Shown: positions 6,896-13,482, counted from the first letter of the stretch. The stretch is 19,616 nt of DNA from JAQBDA01 sp964525785 (GCA_964525785.1 CAZGIX010000075.1:1-19616); one strand, 5' to 3'. Notes: generated from the letters alone by a model not told the origin. Numbers and translations are program-made.

Positions 6896-7023
6896 TCATC
6901 AGGCATTCCTCGAATGCTGTGAGGGAGGGCTTCTTCGAACAGGGCTGCCTTACCGATATCGACATCTGTTCGTAAAAAGCGCCATGTTGAAAATGATGCG
7001 TCTACCACGCGGAGGGTAACGTT

Positions 7024-7317
7024 ATGGGAAAAATACCGCCAGGTACTGGTGCCTGTTGTCTTCCCAATGTCGCCGGCATTACTTATGTCAAGATTGGACC
7101 GCAGGGTCATACGGTTGGGATGAGAAGCCTGGATACAATCTTCCAACAGTTATACGCCATGGGACGCCGCCCAGAGGATGCTCCTGACGAAGAGCTGGTT
7201 GGAATGGCCCGCAAATTCAACTGGATCGCAGAGAATTCGTCAGTTGAAGCCGACTACGCAGCCGCCTTGCGCCAGGCGTATGCAGCATGCTATGACCGCC
7301 AGGAGAAAAAAGCGTGA
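7024..7317 (+). CDS. Conserved-looking small protein with N-terminal Cys-Cys motif
   Basis: 97 residues, ribosome site GGAGGG nine bases before ATG. It opens GTGACCLPNVAGITYVKIGP with vicinal cysteines C11/C12, then TVGMRSLDTIFQQLYAMGRRPEDAPDEEL, a compact helical part, and ends with charged residues. I cannot assign a named family. A CC pair in a soluble small protein next to an arsenite permease and thioredoxins suggests binding of a thiophilic metalloid or a redox role, but that is inference. The stop overlaps (GTGA) the start of the broken reductase gene that follows. Confidence 0.7.
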   Translation: MGKIPPGTGACCLPNVAGITYVKIGPQGHTVGMRSLDTIFQQLYAMGRRPEDAPDEELVGMARKFNWIAENSSVEADYAAALRQAYAACYDRQEKKA

Positions 7318-7582
7318 GCTCTCTGAAAACGAAGCGTTATGCGGTTATCGGGGCGGGCAATATGCTGAATTTGCGGTAAAGGACGCCCGCCGCATTGCCA
7401 CCCAGGTCATGCTGGGCACGGCAGCGCTGGTTATGCAAACCGATCTGCCGTTCGAAGATATTAAAGCGCTCACCCCAATGCAGACAGTAGACGAAGCAGC
7501 GATCAGCCAGGTTTTCCTGGACGCCGCCCGTGGTGCGCACAAGAAAATAGAGCAGTTTCAGAAAAAGCTGAGCGACGCATGA
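7314..7582 (+). pseudogene. Internally deleted pyrroline-5-carboxylate-reductase-like gene
   Basis: From GTG 7314 the frame gives SSLKTKRYAVIGAGNM, the Rossmann beta-alpha start with GxGxxM seen in ProC, then runs into TAA at 7377. Directly at that junction the next frame carries AEFAVKDARRIATQVMLGTA and ALTPMQTVDEAAISQVFLDA, which fit the C-terminal dimerisation domain of P5C-reductase-like proteins, through to TGA at 7582. About 150 residues between the two parts, including most of the nucleotide-binding domain, are missing, and the two halves are out of frame. A single deletion explains this. The longer frame through this region that opens at 7178 is an artefact, since it overlaps the real upstream gene. 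In the intact ancestor the product probably used NAD(P)H; its role in a metalloid cluster is unknown. Confidence 0.78.
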
Positions 7583-7601
7583 GTTCAGCAAGGAGTAGGT
7601 C

Positions 7602-7868
7602 ATGAAAATCGAGGTCCTTGGCACCGGCTGTTACAAATGCATCAAGCTTGAGGCGTTGATTAACGACGTTCTTGTCGAGCTTGGCAAAAGCAGTATCGAA
7701 ATCGTGCGCGTAAGCGATGAACATACGATTCGTAGGCATATGCCTTTAGATGAAATCCCTGGGTTGCTCATCGATGGCGTGCTGGCCAGCACTGGCGAAC
7801 TCCCGACACGCGAAACGCTCATCGAGTGGCTATCTGGGGTTCCGATGTCTGGCAAAATCGTTGACTGA
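7602..7868 (+). CDS. Small CxxC thioredoxin-like protein, second copy
   Basis: 88 residues, AAGGAG ribosome site. VLGTGCYKCIKLEALI gives the redox pair C10/C13; LDEIPGLLIDGVLASTGELP has the cis-proline turn. Same TM0996-type fold as the protein at 5476 but clearly divergent: CYKC against CSNC, and an Ile rather than Thr before the cis-proline. Two different minimal thioredoxins in one run suggest distinct partners. The last codons overlap the predicted TTG start of the broken ABC ATPase gene. Confidence 0.87.
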   Translation: MKIEVLGTGCYKCIKLEALINDVLVELGKSSIEIVRVSDEHTIRRHMPLDEIPGLLIDGVLASTGELPTRETLIEWLSGVPMSGKIVD

Positions 7869-8247
7869 TCTGATTTTGCGCGTCGAGGATGTGTGGCTAC
7901 GCCGCAACGGGCGCGAAATTCTCCATGGCGTGAACCTGGATGTGTACCCCGGGAAAGTTCATGTCCTCCTGGGATTGAAGGGGTAAGGTAAGTCATCACT
8001 GGCCTATACCCTCATGGGCTGCGAAGGTTACGCCCCCGATTCTGGGCGTGTCCTCTTTGACGGTCACGACCTGGTCGGCCTGTCGATAACCGAACGAGCC
8101 CGACTGGGGATCACGCTCGCCTGGCAAGAGCCAGCTCGTTTTGAGGGCATCCCCATTGAAAAATACGTTGGGTTGGGGCAAAAGCAGCTTGCCCGGGAGT
8201 ATGTGACCGCGGCTCTGGAGTGGGTAAAGGGCAGACCAATGCGCTGA
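7861..8247 (+). pseudogene. Truncated SufC-like ABC ATPase with a stop in the Walker A motif
   Basis: A TTG start at 7861 gives TDLILRVEDVWLRRNGREIL, then NLDVYPGKVHVLLGLKG, TAA (7984-7986), and in the same frame GKSSLAYTLMGCEGYAP and SGRVLFDGHDLVGLSITERA. This is a SufC-like nucleotide-binding domain. The stop replaces the residue before GKSS, exactly inside the P-loop, so no functional ATPase can be made. The frame then ends at 8247 without LSGGE signature, Walker B or H-loop, so about half of the domain is deleted. SufC-type ATPases drive Fe-S cluster assembly; that would fit the two Fe-S proteins downstream. Position overlaps the thioredoxin stop, indicating it was once part of this operon. 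Confidence 0.85.
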
Positions 8248-8453
8248 TAGCCCTACGCAGGACAGAATATCACCGGGCGATAGTTTCGCTGCGTCCATTC
8301 ATGATTGAAGCGATGCTGAAACTCCTCCCTGGCGGAGAAATTTCTGCCTATTCGTTGGATGAAACTAACCGCAGCCTGCTGCCCGAATTAATCATAGCCG
8401 GGCTTGAAAAAGATGAACGTTGGGAGATGATTTATGCTGATCGAAAAATATGA
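8220..8453 (+). pseudogene. Unidentified reading-frame remnant after the ABC fragment
   Basis: An open frame of 77 codons from a GTG at 8220, with no ribosome site of its own. It includes RRTEYHRAIVSLRPFMIEAM and SAYSLDETNRSLLPELIIAG, which look like real protein, but I do not recognise the family. It starts inside the ABC fragment and ends inside the next gene, so it is probably the 3-prime part of a lost gene joined to the ABC remnant by deletion. A short genuine protein cannot be excluded. Confidence 0.35.
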
Positions 8454-8970
8454 TCTGGAAGTCTTCACCCCGCCCTGCGAACCTGGAGCCGAACGTTATG
8501 CTGCACGTGCTCGTCTGATGGTGGATATCTCAGATGCCTTACCCTATCTCAATTCAACCTTGCGTGGCGCTGTTTATCACCAAGCAGCCCAAGCCCTGAC
8601 CTGGAAGAAGGGTGGCCACAACGTCGCCTTCCACGCCTACGAGATCGCTACCAGCAATGTAGAAGACCGCGAGGGTGCTGAAAAGGAAATCAAGGGGCTG
8701 ATTGACCTGGTCAACCACACCTGGGAAAGACGGGCAGATATCACTCCCGACTCCACCACCCGTCAACGTCCCACCTCAATGGCGATCTACAAGTTGTTGC
8801 CACAGTCAAATTGCAAGCAGTGTGGTGAGCCCACCTGCTACACTTTTGCGCTCAAGCTGGCAGCTTCGCAGAAACATATCTCTGACTGCCCACCACTGTT
8901 CGAACCGCGGAATGCCGAGAAACTGGCAGCAATACAAGAAATCATCATCGATGCGCCATCCATTGGATAA
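8434..8970 (+). CDS. Four-cysteine Fe-S domain protein (CODH/ACS-gamma type FeS motif), copy 1
   Basis: 178 residues. The C-terminal part reads LLPQSNCKQCGEPTCYTFAL followed by a fourth cysteine: C127, C130, C135 and C152 in the pattern CxxCx4Cx16C. This is the FeS domain known from the gamma subunit of CODH/acetyl-CoA synthase and RnfB-like proteins, which binds a 4Fe-4S cluster. The N-terminal 100 residues are not a domain I can name. They align in outline with the protein at 9925: a DALPYLN/EIIPYLA segment, an xGLxxLVNxTWxxRAD-like helix, then the FeS motif. The start overlaps the preceding remnant. Presumably an electron-transfer or assembly partner of the AOR or thiol proteins; no methyltransferase domain is present, so it is not a corrinoid protein gamma subunit itself. 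Confidence 0.78.
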   Translation: MLIEKYDLEVFTPPCEPGAERYAARARLMVDISDALPYLNSTLRGAVYHQAAQALTWKKGGHNVAFHAYEIATSNVEDREGAEKEIKGLIDLVNHTWERRADITPDSTTRQRPTSMAIYKLLPQSNCKQCGEPTCYTFALKLAASQKHISDCPPLFEPRNAEKLAAIQEIIIDAPSIG

Positions 8971-8994
8971 ACATAAGAAATCAGGAGGTCAGTA

Positions 8995-9279
8995 ATGAAT
9001 GACGAAACGTATCAGGTACCCGAGGAGGAGCAAGATCAACCCGACAAGGCAAATACCAACCCAACTTTATGCACCTGTGTTCAGGATCCATTTGCTTCAT
9101 TGCCCCCGGAACTGAGACCCCAGCCGGTGAAACGCAACTTTGGCTTGCACAAAGTAACTTGCCCGAATTGCGGCTTTGTATACTGGACGAACCGCAAGAC
9201 CGACCTGTGTGTCGATTGTGAAAAAAAAGGCGTGAAGTTAGCAGAAACAGAGACGGAACCGGGTTTGAAGAATGGCTGA
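8995..9279 (+). CDS. Small zinc-ribbon protein
   Basis: 94 residues after an AGGAGG ribosome site. The first half is acidic and probably disordered, with a CTC pair (LCTCVQDPF). The second half contains TCPNCGFVYWTNRKTDLCVDC, two CxxC pairs 16 residues apart, a rubredoxin/zinc-ribbon-like knuckle that should bind one Zn or Fe. No known family name. The stop TGA overlaps the ATG of the next small gene (TGATG), so translation is coupled. Confidence 0.72.
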   Translation: MNDETYQVPEEEQDQPDKANTNPTLCTCVQDPFASLPPELRPQPVKRNFGLHKVTCPNCGFVYWTNRKTDLCVDCEKKGVKLAETETEPGLKNG

Positions 9280-9428
9280 TGGCGAAGAAAGCGATCAACT
9301 TAGTTCTGGAAGACCAAGATATCCTTGAGCTGTTGCGCATTTTATTGGACAACGACGCTGAAGGCGCATTAACTTTTCTCAAAGATCACTTCAAGGGTAA
9401 AGCCCGCGATCTGCTCGAGGGCGGCTGA
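9279..9428 (+). CDS. 49-residue small protein coupled to the zinc-ribbon gene
   Basis: ATG at 9279 shares bases with the preceding TGA, a typical reinitiation overlap. The product opens MAKKAINLVLEDQDILELLR and continues with ILLDNDAEGALTFLKDHFKG to TGA at 9428. It is a plausible compact helical protein, free of cysteine and rich in Leu/Asp, with codon use like its neighbours. No family recognised. A hairpin (TGCCCG/CGGGCA, 9445-9459) follows. Confidence 0.6.
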   Translation: MAKKAINLVLEDQDILELLRILLDNDAEGALTFLKDHFKGKARDLLEGG

Positions 9429-9482
9429 AAGGTGATGATCGAGGTGCCCGGTGCGGGCATCACACAGGTAAGCGCTAATATG

Positions 9483-9502
9483 TTCAAGAAATAGAACTTG
9501 AA
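9483..9502. promoter_or_regulatory. Inverted repeat upstream of the second arsR, candidate operator
   Basis: TTCAAG (9483-9488) and CTTGAA (9497-9502) with an 8-base spacer, directly after a TAATAT that could be a -10 box (9476-9481) and 16 bases before the arsR ATG. The half-site resembles the first family of palindromes (TTCAA) but the spacing differs. Confidence 0.5.
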
Positions 9503-9518
9503 TGGAAGCAAATCAGCA

Positions 9519-9830
9519 ATGAGCCGTTCAACTTGCTGCGATTTCAACGATTTCGTGAAAGCGATGGCTGACGAGACACGTCAGCGAATCCTGACGCTCT
9601 TACAACAAGGGGAGATGAATGAGAGCGACATTGTCGCATGCATCAATATGACACAGCCTATCATATCTTATCACCTGGCTCTACTGCGGCGCGCAAATCT
9701 GGTGCTGGCGCGCCGTGAGGGAAAGCACGTTTTTTATCGTGCTAATCAAGCTTGCGTCGCCGAGTGTTGCAGCGAGATCGAAAACCGCTTCATAATGCCG
9801 CTAGAGGAGTCTGGCAATGACTCTCCTTAA
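9519..9830 (+). CDS. Second ArsR-family regulator, Cys-rich
   Basis: 103 residues from ATG 9519; a TTG at 9498 is in frame but would place the inverted repeat within the gene. MADETRQRILTLLQQGEMNE and MTQPIISYHLALLRRANLV are the core winged-helix segments, and RREGKHVFYRA the wing. It lacks the ECVC motif of the first ArsR. Instead cysteines sit at C6/C7, C41 (first residue of the recognition region) and C79/C83/C84 (CVAECC) in the last helix, so a different binding site and inducer are likely. Position between two Fe-S protein genes and the inverted repeat at 9483 suggest local autoregulation. Confidence 0.85.
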   Translation: MSRSTCCDFNDFVKAMADETRQRILTLLQQGEMNESDIVACINMTQPIISYHLALLRRANLVLARREGKHVFYRANQACVAECCSEIENRFIMPLEESGNDSP

Positions 9831-9921
9831 CACGATAGGCAAGCTCACTGGTGGATATACTGGGCAGAGTGAATTACAGACTCTTTTTTCTGGCAATCGG
9901 AGCATGCCGGGCGTGAGGTAA
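9817..9921 (+). CDS. Possible 34-residue small protein overlapping the arsR stop
   Basis: ATG at 9817 lies eight bases after GAGGAG and overlaps the end of arsR in another frame. The product begins MTLLNTIGKLTGGYTGQ and ends MPGVR at TAA 9921, three bases before the next gene. Good ribosome site and tight spacing favour translation, but no family is recognised. It could be the start of a gene lost by deletion or simply bridge translation between arsR and the Fe-S protein gene. Confidence 0.35.
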   Translation: MTLLNTIGKLTGGYTGQSELQTLFSGNRSMPGVR

Positions 9922-9924
9922 TAC

Positions 9925-10440
9925 ATGTATCTGGAAAACTTGATACTTACCAAGATCCTACCCTGCCTGGCTGAGCCTGGCAAGATCATCGTGATTGGCA
10001 AGCCCAATCGCCTGCTCGATGAAATCATCCCCTACCTGGCAACATTACCGGGCGTCATCGCCTACAACCCCGAAACGCGCACACTCACCTTTCGGCGCCA
10101 GCCTGGATTTATGACGCTCTATCCGGACAAAGTCTACATCACACAGGTCAAAGATGTCGATGAGGGCCTGGAGCTGCTCAATGCCCTGGTAGAGGCGATT
10201 AACGCCACGTGGGACCACCGTGCTGAATTGGTTGCTATAACAGCTGCCCGCCGCGCTCCACGCTGGCTGGATATCTGGTCGTTGTTACCCCAAACCAATT
10301 GTAAACAATGCGGCGAAGCCACCTGCATGGCATTTGCCGCAGCGATGTTACAGGAGAAAAGGCTGCTTTCAGAATGCTTGCCATTGTTATCGGACGAAGC
10401 TTTCGCGGATCGAAAGGCTGCATTGGAGACGATGTTATGA
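9925..10440 (+). CDS. Four-cysteine Fe-S domain protein (CODH/ACS-gamma type FeS motif), copy 2
   Basis: 171 residues. LLPQTNCKQCGEATCMAFAA plus a later Cys give C126, C129, C134 and C151, the same CxxCx4Cx16C motif as the protein at 8434. The N-terminal part has PYLATLPGVIAYNPETRTLT, then YPDKVYITQVKDVDEGLELL and ALVEAINATWDHRAELV. Whole-length resemblance in layout shows the two are paralogues, but N-termini differ strongly, so roles have probably separated. An Ala-rich helix replaces the Leu-rich one after the third Cys. Likely binds a 4Fe-4S cluster and acts in electron transfer or cofactor handling near the downstream AOR. The stop is followed by a fresh promoter, so this gene ends the ArsR2 unit. 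Confidence 0.78.
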   Translation: MYLENLILTKILPCLAEPGKIIVIGKPNRLLDEIIPYLATLPGVIAYNPETRTLTFRRQPGFMTLYPDKVYITQVKDVDEGLELLNALVEAINATWDHRAELVAITAARRAPRWLDIWSLLPQTNCKQCGEATCMAFAAAMLQEKRLLSECLPLLSDEAFADRKAALETML

Positions 10441-10486
10441 ACGATCTGTGGGAAAAAATCATGACACGAAACGTGCTAAAAATAAC

Positions 10487-10515
10487 TTGCCTTTATGTAA
10501 GATATTCGCTATACT
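10487..10515 (+). promoter_or_regulatory. Predicted promoter of the globin-ThiS/AOR unit
   Basis: TTGCCT (10487-10492) and TATACT (10510-10515) with a 17-base spacer. The predicted start near 10522 leaves a 90-base leader. No ATTCAA palindrome is seen here, so AOR may not be under the same ArsR. Confidence 0.6.
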
Positions 10516-10611
10516 GAATTAGATTCGCTTTGTTTTATTTTGAAGTTGCGTGGAAGAAGACTATAGACACAGCCCATACTACGATATAGCATATACGTTT
10601 TTTTAGGATTT

Positions 10612-11490
10612 ATGGCAGACACTTCGCTAGACCTTTTTCTTGCGCCAGATCCATATGAGGAATGGCAGCGTATGATCCGCTTTTCCGCTCTAAACGGTGC
10701 GGATCGCGAAGCCATGGCTGGCTCGGTTGAGCCGTTGCTTCTCAAAGCCACAGAATTAGTCGTTAAGACATATGAATATCTACGTACCGTACCCGAGACA
10801 GCTAGCATATTGGGTTGGGAGACGGACGTCGACGAAGCTCATCTGGAGGAAAGGCGGCGATTTTTCTCGATCTGGGTGGCGCGTACATTGGGCGTAGACA
10901 CTTCGGAAGAGTTTGCCCGCTATCTATTTCGAGCCGGTCAATACCATGCCGGACATGGGCCGCGTCACATACACACACCCACGAATTATGTCACAGGATC
11001 GATTGGCTTGGTTCTCTCATCCTTTGCGCACTATTTGGTGGAGGCACAGTTGCCTGCCGAAGTTATTGCCAAAGCCATGTCCGGTTGGAGCAAATACCTG
11101 ACCGTGCAGCTTAACCAGATGCTGATGGGCTATCAGATTGCCAGGGAATTTGAAGAGGGGGAGCTGGCTATCCGGGTTCTTGTCTACGGGCGCTTGAGAC
11201 CCATCCTGGGCGATAAGGAATTTGTCGTTCACCTTCATCCCGACAGTTGCGTATCTGAACTATTGGCAAAATTTTTCAACTACTACCCTCAGGCGCGTGC
11301 TGAAGCCTTAGAGCGTGTGTGGAGTTCTGAGGAGAAAAGCGATTCTCTGTGGCTGGAAGTTAAACCGCTGTACATAGCCCTCCCAGGATGGCGGGTGCTC
11401 CTGAACGGTCGTGATCTTTATTACGAGGGTGGTTTTGAAACGCCGATGAAGATCAATGATGAAATTTCTATCTTCCCTCCGGGAAGATAG
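10612..11490 (+). CDS. Protoglobin-like heme domain fused to a ThiS/MoaD domain
   Basis: 292 residues. Residues about 20-180 look like a protoglobin/globin-coupled-sensor domain: KATELVVKTYEYLRTVPETA, EERRRFFSIWVARTLGVDTS, then the F-helix region FRAGQYHAGHGPRHIHTP and NYVTGSIGLVLSSFAHYL. H112 fits the HxxxG proximal heme-ligand position. Residues about 184-292 are a beta-grasp ThiS/MoaD-like domain: AIRVLVYGRLRPILGDKEF, LPGWRVLLNGRDLYYEGG, ending NDEISIFPPGR. MoaD/ThiS proteins normally end in GG for thiocarboxylation; this one ends GR. ATG 10612 follows a weak TTAGGATTT ribosome site and its own promoter. It lies just before AOR. A heme-gas sensor or redox partner docked to a sulfur-carrier or AOR-binding beta-grasp domain is the likely role (inference). 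I do not know of a characterised protein with this fusion. Confidence 0.78.
   Translation: MADTSLDLFLAPDPYEEWQRMIRFSALNGADREAMAGSVEPLLLKATELVVKTYEYLRTVPETASILGWETDVDEAHLEERRRFFSIWVARTLGVDTSEEFARYLFRAGQYHAGHGPRHIHTPTNYVTGSIGLVLSSFAHYLVEAQLPAEVIAKAMSGWSKYLTVQLNQMLMGYQIAREFEEGELAIRVLVYGRLRPILGDKEFVVHLHPDSCVSELLAKFFNYYPQARAEALERVWSSEEKSDSLWLEVKPLYIALPGWRVLLNGRDLYYEGGFETPMKINDEISIFPPGR
11468..11490 (+). other. Perfect 10-bp hairpin ending on the stop codon
   Basis: CTATCTTCCC and GGGAAGATAG pair perfectly around a TCC loop. The hairpin encodes the last residues (IFPPGR) of the globin fusion and includes its TAG stop. The sequence after it (TCCAATTTTATAAAGG) has only a weak T tract, so it is more likely an attenuator or mRNA stabiliser between the two cistrons than a strong terminator. 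Confidence 0.65.
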
Positions 11491-11508
11491 TCCAATTTTA
11501 TAAAGGAG

Positions 11509-11607
11509 GTGTTACTCAACCTAAAATCTTGGTTGTTTAAACTATTGAAGAGCGGCCTATTGGCTGTCAACGAAGCTAATATCGATTTTAAGACAAGGAG
11601 GATCTGA
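11509..11607 (+). other. Possible 32-residue leader ORF before AOR
   Basis: An open frame from GTG 11509 to TGA 11605-11607, sharing bases with the AOR ATG (TGATG). Its product would be Leu/Lys rich, opening MLLNLKSWLFKLLKSGLLAV. A perfect AAAGGAGG (11502-11509) lies immediately before, but spacing to the GTG is zero and no other start fits it, so translation is uncertain. The ribosome site may be a relic of a lost gene. Confidence 0.22.
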
Positions 11608-13424
11608 TGGCACTTGGAGGATACGCAAACCGTATAGCTCACGTGGACTTGACTAAGGGGAAAGTGTCCTATGAACCCATCCCGGAGGATTGGGCGCGAA
11701 AGTATATTGGCGCCCGGGGTCTGGGGGTTAAGTTCGTTTTTGAAAACGGACCTCAAGTTGACCCCCTCTCCCCGGACAATATCCTGTGCTTCATGAACGG
11801 TCCACTGACTGGTAGTGAAGCGAATATGAGCGGGCGCATGGCGATCGTAACCAAATCCCCGCTTACCGGCACTGTTACTGATAGCCACCATGGTGGCTGG
11901 TCAGCAGCCCGTTTGCGCTGGGCAGGCTTCGATGGCCTGATCTTCAAAGGCAAGGCCGAGAAGCCGGTTTACGCCTACATCCATGATGGTCAGTTGGAGC
12001 TCCTTGACGCCTCCGAAGTATGGGGCATGGGCGTACACGACACCGTCAAATTCTTCAAGGAGAAGTATGGTGAGAAAGATCTGACCGTTATCGCAATCGG
12101 TCCCGGGGGCGAACGGCTGGCTCGCTTTGCAAACTGGATGAACGAAAACGACCGCGCCAGCGGGCGCGGCGGCACCGGCTGCGTCGGCGGCAGCAAGCTC
12201 TTGAAAGCTGTGGTTGTCAAAGCTGTTAAGAAGATGCCAAAGGCTGATAATCGCGAAGCCTGGAAGCCAGCACACAAGCGAGCTCTGGCGACCATCATGG
12301 ATGAGAAGAACATCACCAGCCCGCGCAAGGGAGCCCTATCTGTATACGGCACCAACGTCCTGACCAATATCGATAATAACATCGGTGCATTACCTGCCCA
12401 CAATGGCAATCTAGCCTGGTTCGGCGACAAAGCTGAGCGCATCAGTGGTGAATGGGTCAAAGAGAACATCCTGGTGGAAGATCCTACCTGCCATGCCTGC
12501 CCGGTTGCCTGCAAGAAAGAGGTGGAGATCAAGGATGGTCCCTTCGCCGGATTACGCATGGAGAGCTTTGAGTATGAGCCCGCCTGGTCGCTGGGCTCCA
12601 TGTGCGACAATGACAATGCGGCGTCTATTGCCAAGATGATCGATCTGTGCAACGATTACGGGTTGGATGCCATTGAGATGGGTGACCTCCTGGCGATGTA
12701 CATGGAAGCAAGTGAAAAAGGTTACAGCAACGGTGGTGATGGCTTGAAGTGGGGGGATTACATGGGCATGGTCGAGACCGTTCACAAGATCGGCAAGCGT
12801 GAAGGGATCGGCGACGTGTTGGCGGAAGGAACGGCTAAGGCTGCTGAGCGTTTCGGTCACCCGGAGATCTCCATGACCGTCAAAGGCCAGGGCATCCCGG
12901 CTTACGACCCGCGCGGCCTGAAGGGCATGGGGTTGGGATATGCCACCAGCAACCGCGGCGCCTGCCACCTGCGCGGCTACAGCCCAGCCAGCGAGCTAGG
13001 TCTCATCCCGCTCAAAACCGATCCGCTTGCTTGGAAAGGCAAGGGCGAGCTACTTAAACTGCTTCAAGACATCCATGCCTTCTCTGATAGCCTTGACCTG
13101 TGCAAGTTCAGCGCCTTTGCTGAAGGCGTCGATGAGTATGCCTCCCAGTACTCAGCCATGACCGGCATACCCTACACCGGCAACGATGTGTTAAAGGCCG
13201 GCGAGCGCATCTACAACCTGGAGCGCTATTACAACAACTTGGTCGGCTTTCGCGAGGGTAGCGATAGTCTACCCGAGCGCTTCGTTAAAGAGCCATCCAC
13301 TGCCCCTGGATCAAAAGGCCATGTTTGCGAACTGGACTTGATGCTAGAGGAGTACTACTCGGCTCGCGGATGGGAAAATGGTGTTGTTCCCGAAACCAAG
13401 CTGAAAGAGCTTGAGATCATTTAG
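11607..13424 (+). CDS. aor: Tungsten-type aldehyde ferredoxin oxidoreductase (AOR family)
   Basis: 605 residues, full family length, with a strong ribosome site (AAGGAGG, eight bases before ATG). N-terminal domain: GARGLGVKFVFENGP, NGPLTGSEANMSGRMAIVTK and SPLTGTVTDSHHGGWSAARL match the cofactor-embracing region. The single 4Fe-4S cluster ligands are visible: CHACPVAC (C295, C298, C302) and C499 in DSLDLCKF. Active-site region MESFEYEPAWSLGSM and RGACHLRGYSP carry the conserved Glu and His found next to the pyranopterin. AORs oxidise aldehydes to acids, or reduce acids in reverse, with ferredoxin and a bis-pyranopterin W (or Mo) cofactor in the cytoplasm. Which substrate applies here is not readable. 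The ThiS fusion upstream, radical SAM maturase at 4183 and two minus-strand MoaD-type genes downstream all fit cofactor supply. A bidirectional terminator ends the unit. Confidence 0.95.
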   Translation: MALGGYANRIAHVDLTKGKVSYEPIPEDWARKYIGARGLGVKFVFENGPQVDPLSPDNILCFMNGPLTGSEANMSGRMAIVTKSPLTGTVTDSHHGGWSAARLRWAGFDGLIFKGKAEKPVYAYIHDGQLELLDASEVWGMGVHDTVKFFKEKYGEKDLTVIAIGPGGERLARFANWMNENDRASGRGGTGCVGGSKLLKAVVVKAVKKMPKADNREAWKPAHKRALATIMDEKNITSPRKGALSVYGTNVLTNIDNNIGALPAHNGNLAWFGDKAERISGEWVKENILVEDPTCHACPVACKKEVEIKDGPFAGLRMESFEYEPAWSLGSMCDNDNAASIAKMIDLCNDYGLDAIEMGDLLAMYMEASEKGYSNGGDGLKWGDYMGMVETVHKIGKREGIGDVLAEGTAKAAERFGHPEISMTVKGQGIPAYDPRGLKGMGLGYATSNRGACHLRGYSPASELGLIPLKTDPLAWKGKGELLKLLQDIHAFSDSLDLCKFSAFAEGVDEYASQYSAMTGIPYTGNDVLKAGERIYNLERYYNNLVGFREGSDSLPERFVKEPSTAPGSKGHVCELDLMLEEYYSARGWENGVVPETKLKELEII

Positions 13425-13448
13425 CTTGGGATCATCCGCTCAATCAAT

Positions 13449-13482
13449 AAAAGACGCACCCTGTTTAGAGGGTGCGTCTTTT
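13449..13482. terminator. Bidirectional terminator between AOR and the MoaD-type genes
   Basis: AAAAGACGCACCC (13449-13461) and GGGTGCGTCTTTT (13470-13482) form a perfect 13-bp stem with an 8-base loop. It has T runs on both strands, so it can end both convergent transcripts. Confidence 0.92.

Noticed and set aside
5945..6975. Long alternate frames inside and after the ACR3 gene
   Set aside because: They overlap a complete ACR3 transporter; the plus-frame one is a shifted reading of it with Gly/Pro-rich nonsense.
1226..10525. 15-bp exact repeat ATACTGAATTAGATT at 1226-1240 and 10511-10525
   Set aside because: One copy overlaps a good promoter but the other has no matching -35 at proper spacing. 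A single 15-bp match in a window this size is close to chance expectation.
11990..12652. 220-codon minus-strand frame inside the AOR gene
   Set aside because: Antisense shadow of a clearly coding, high-GC-third-position gene with full family conservation on the plus strand.
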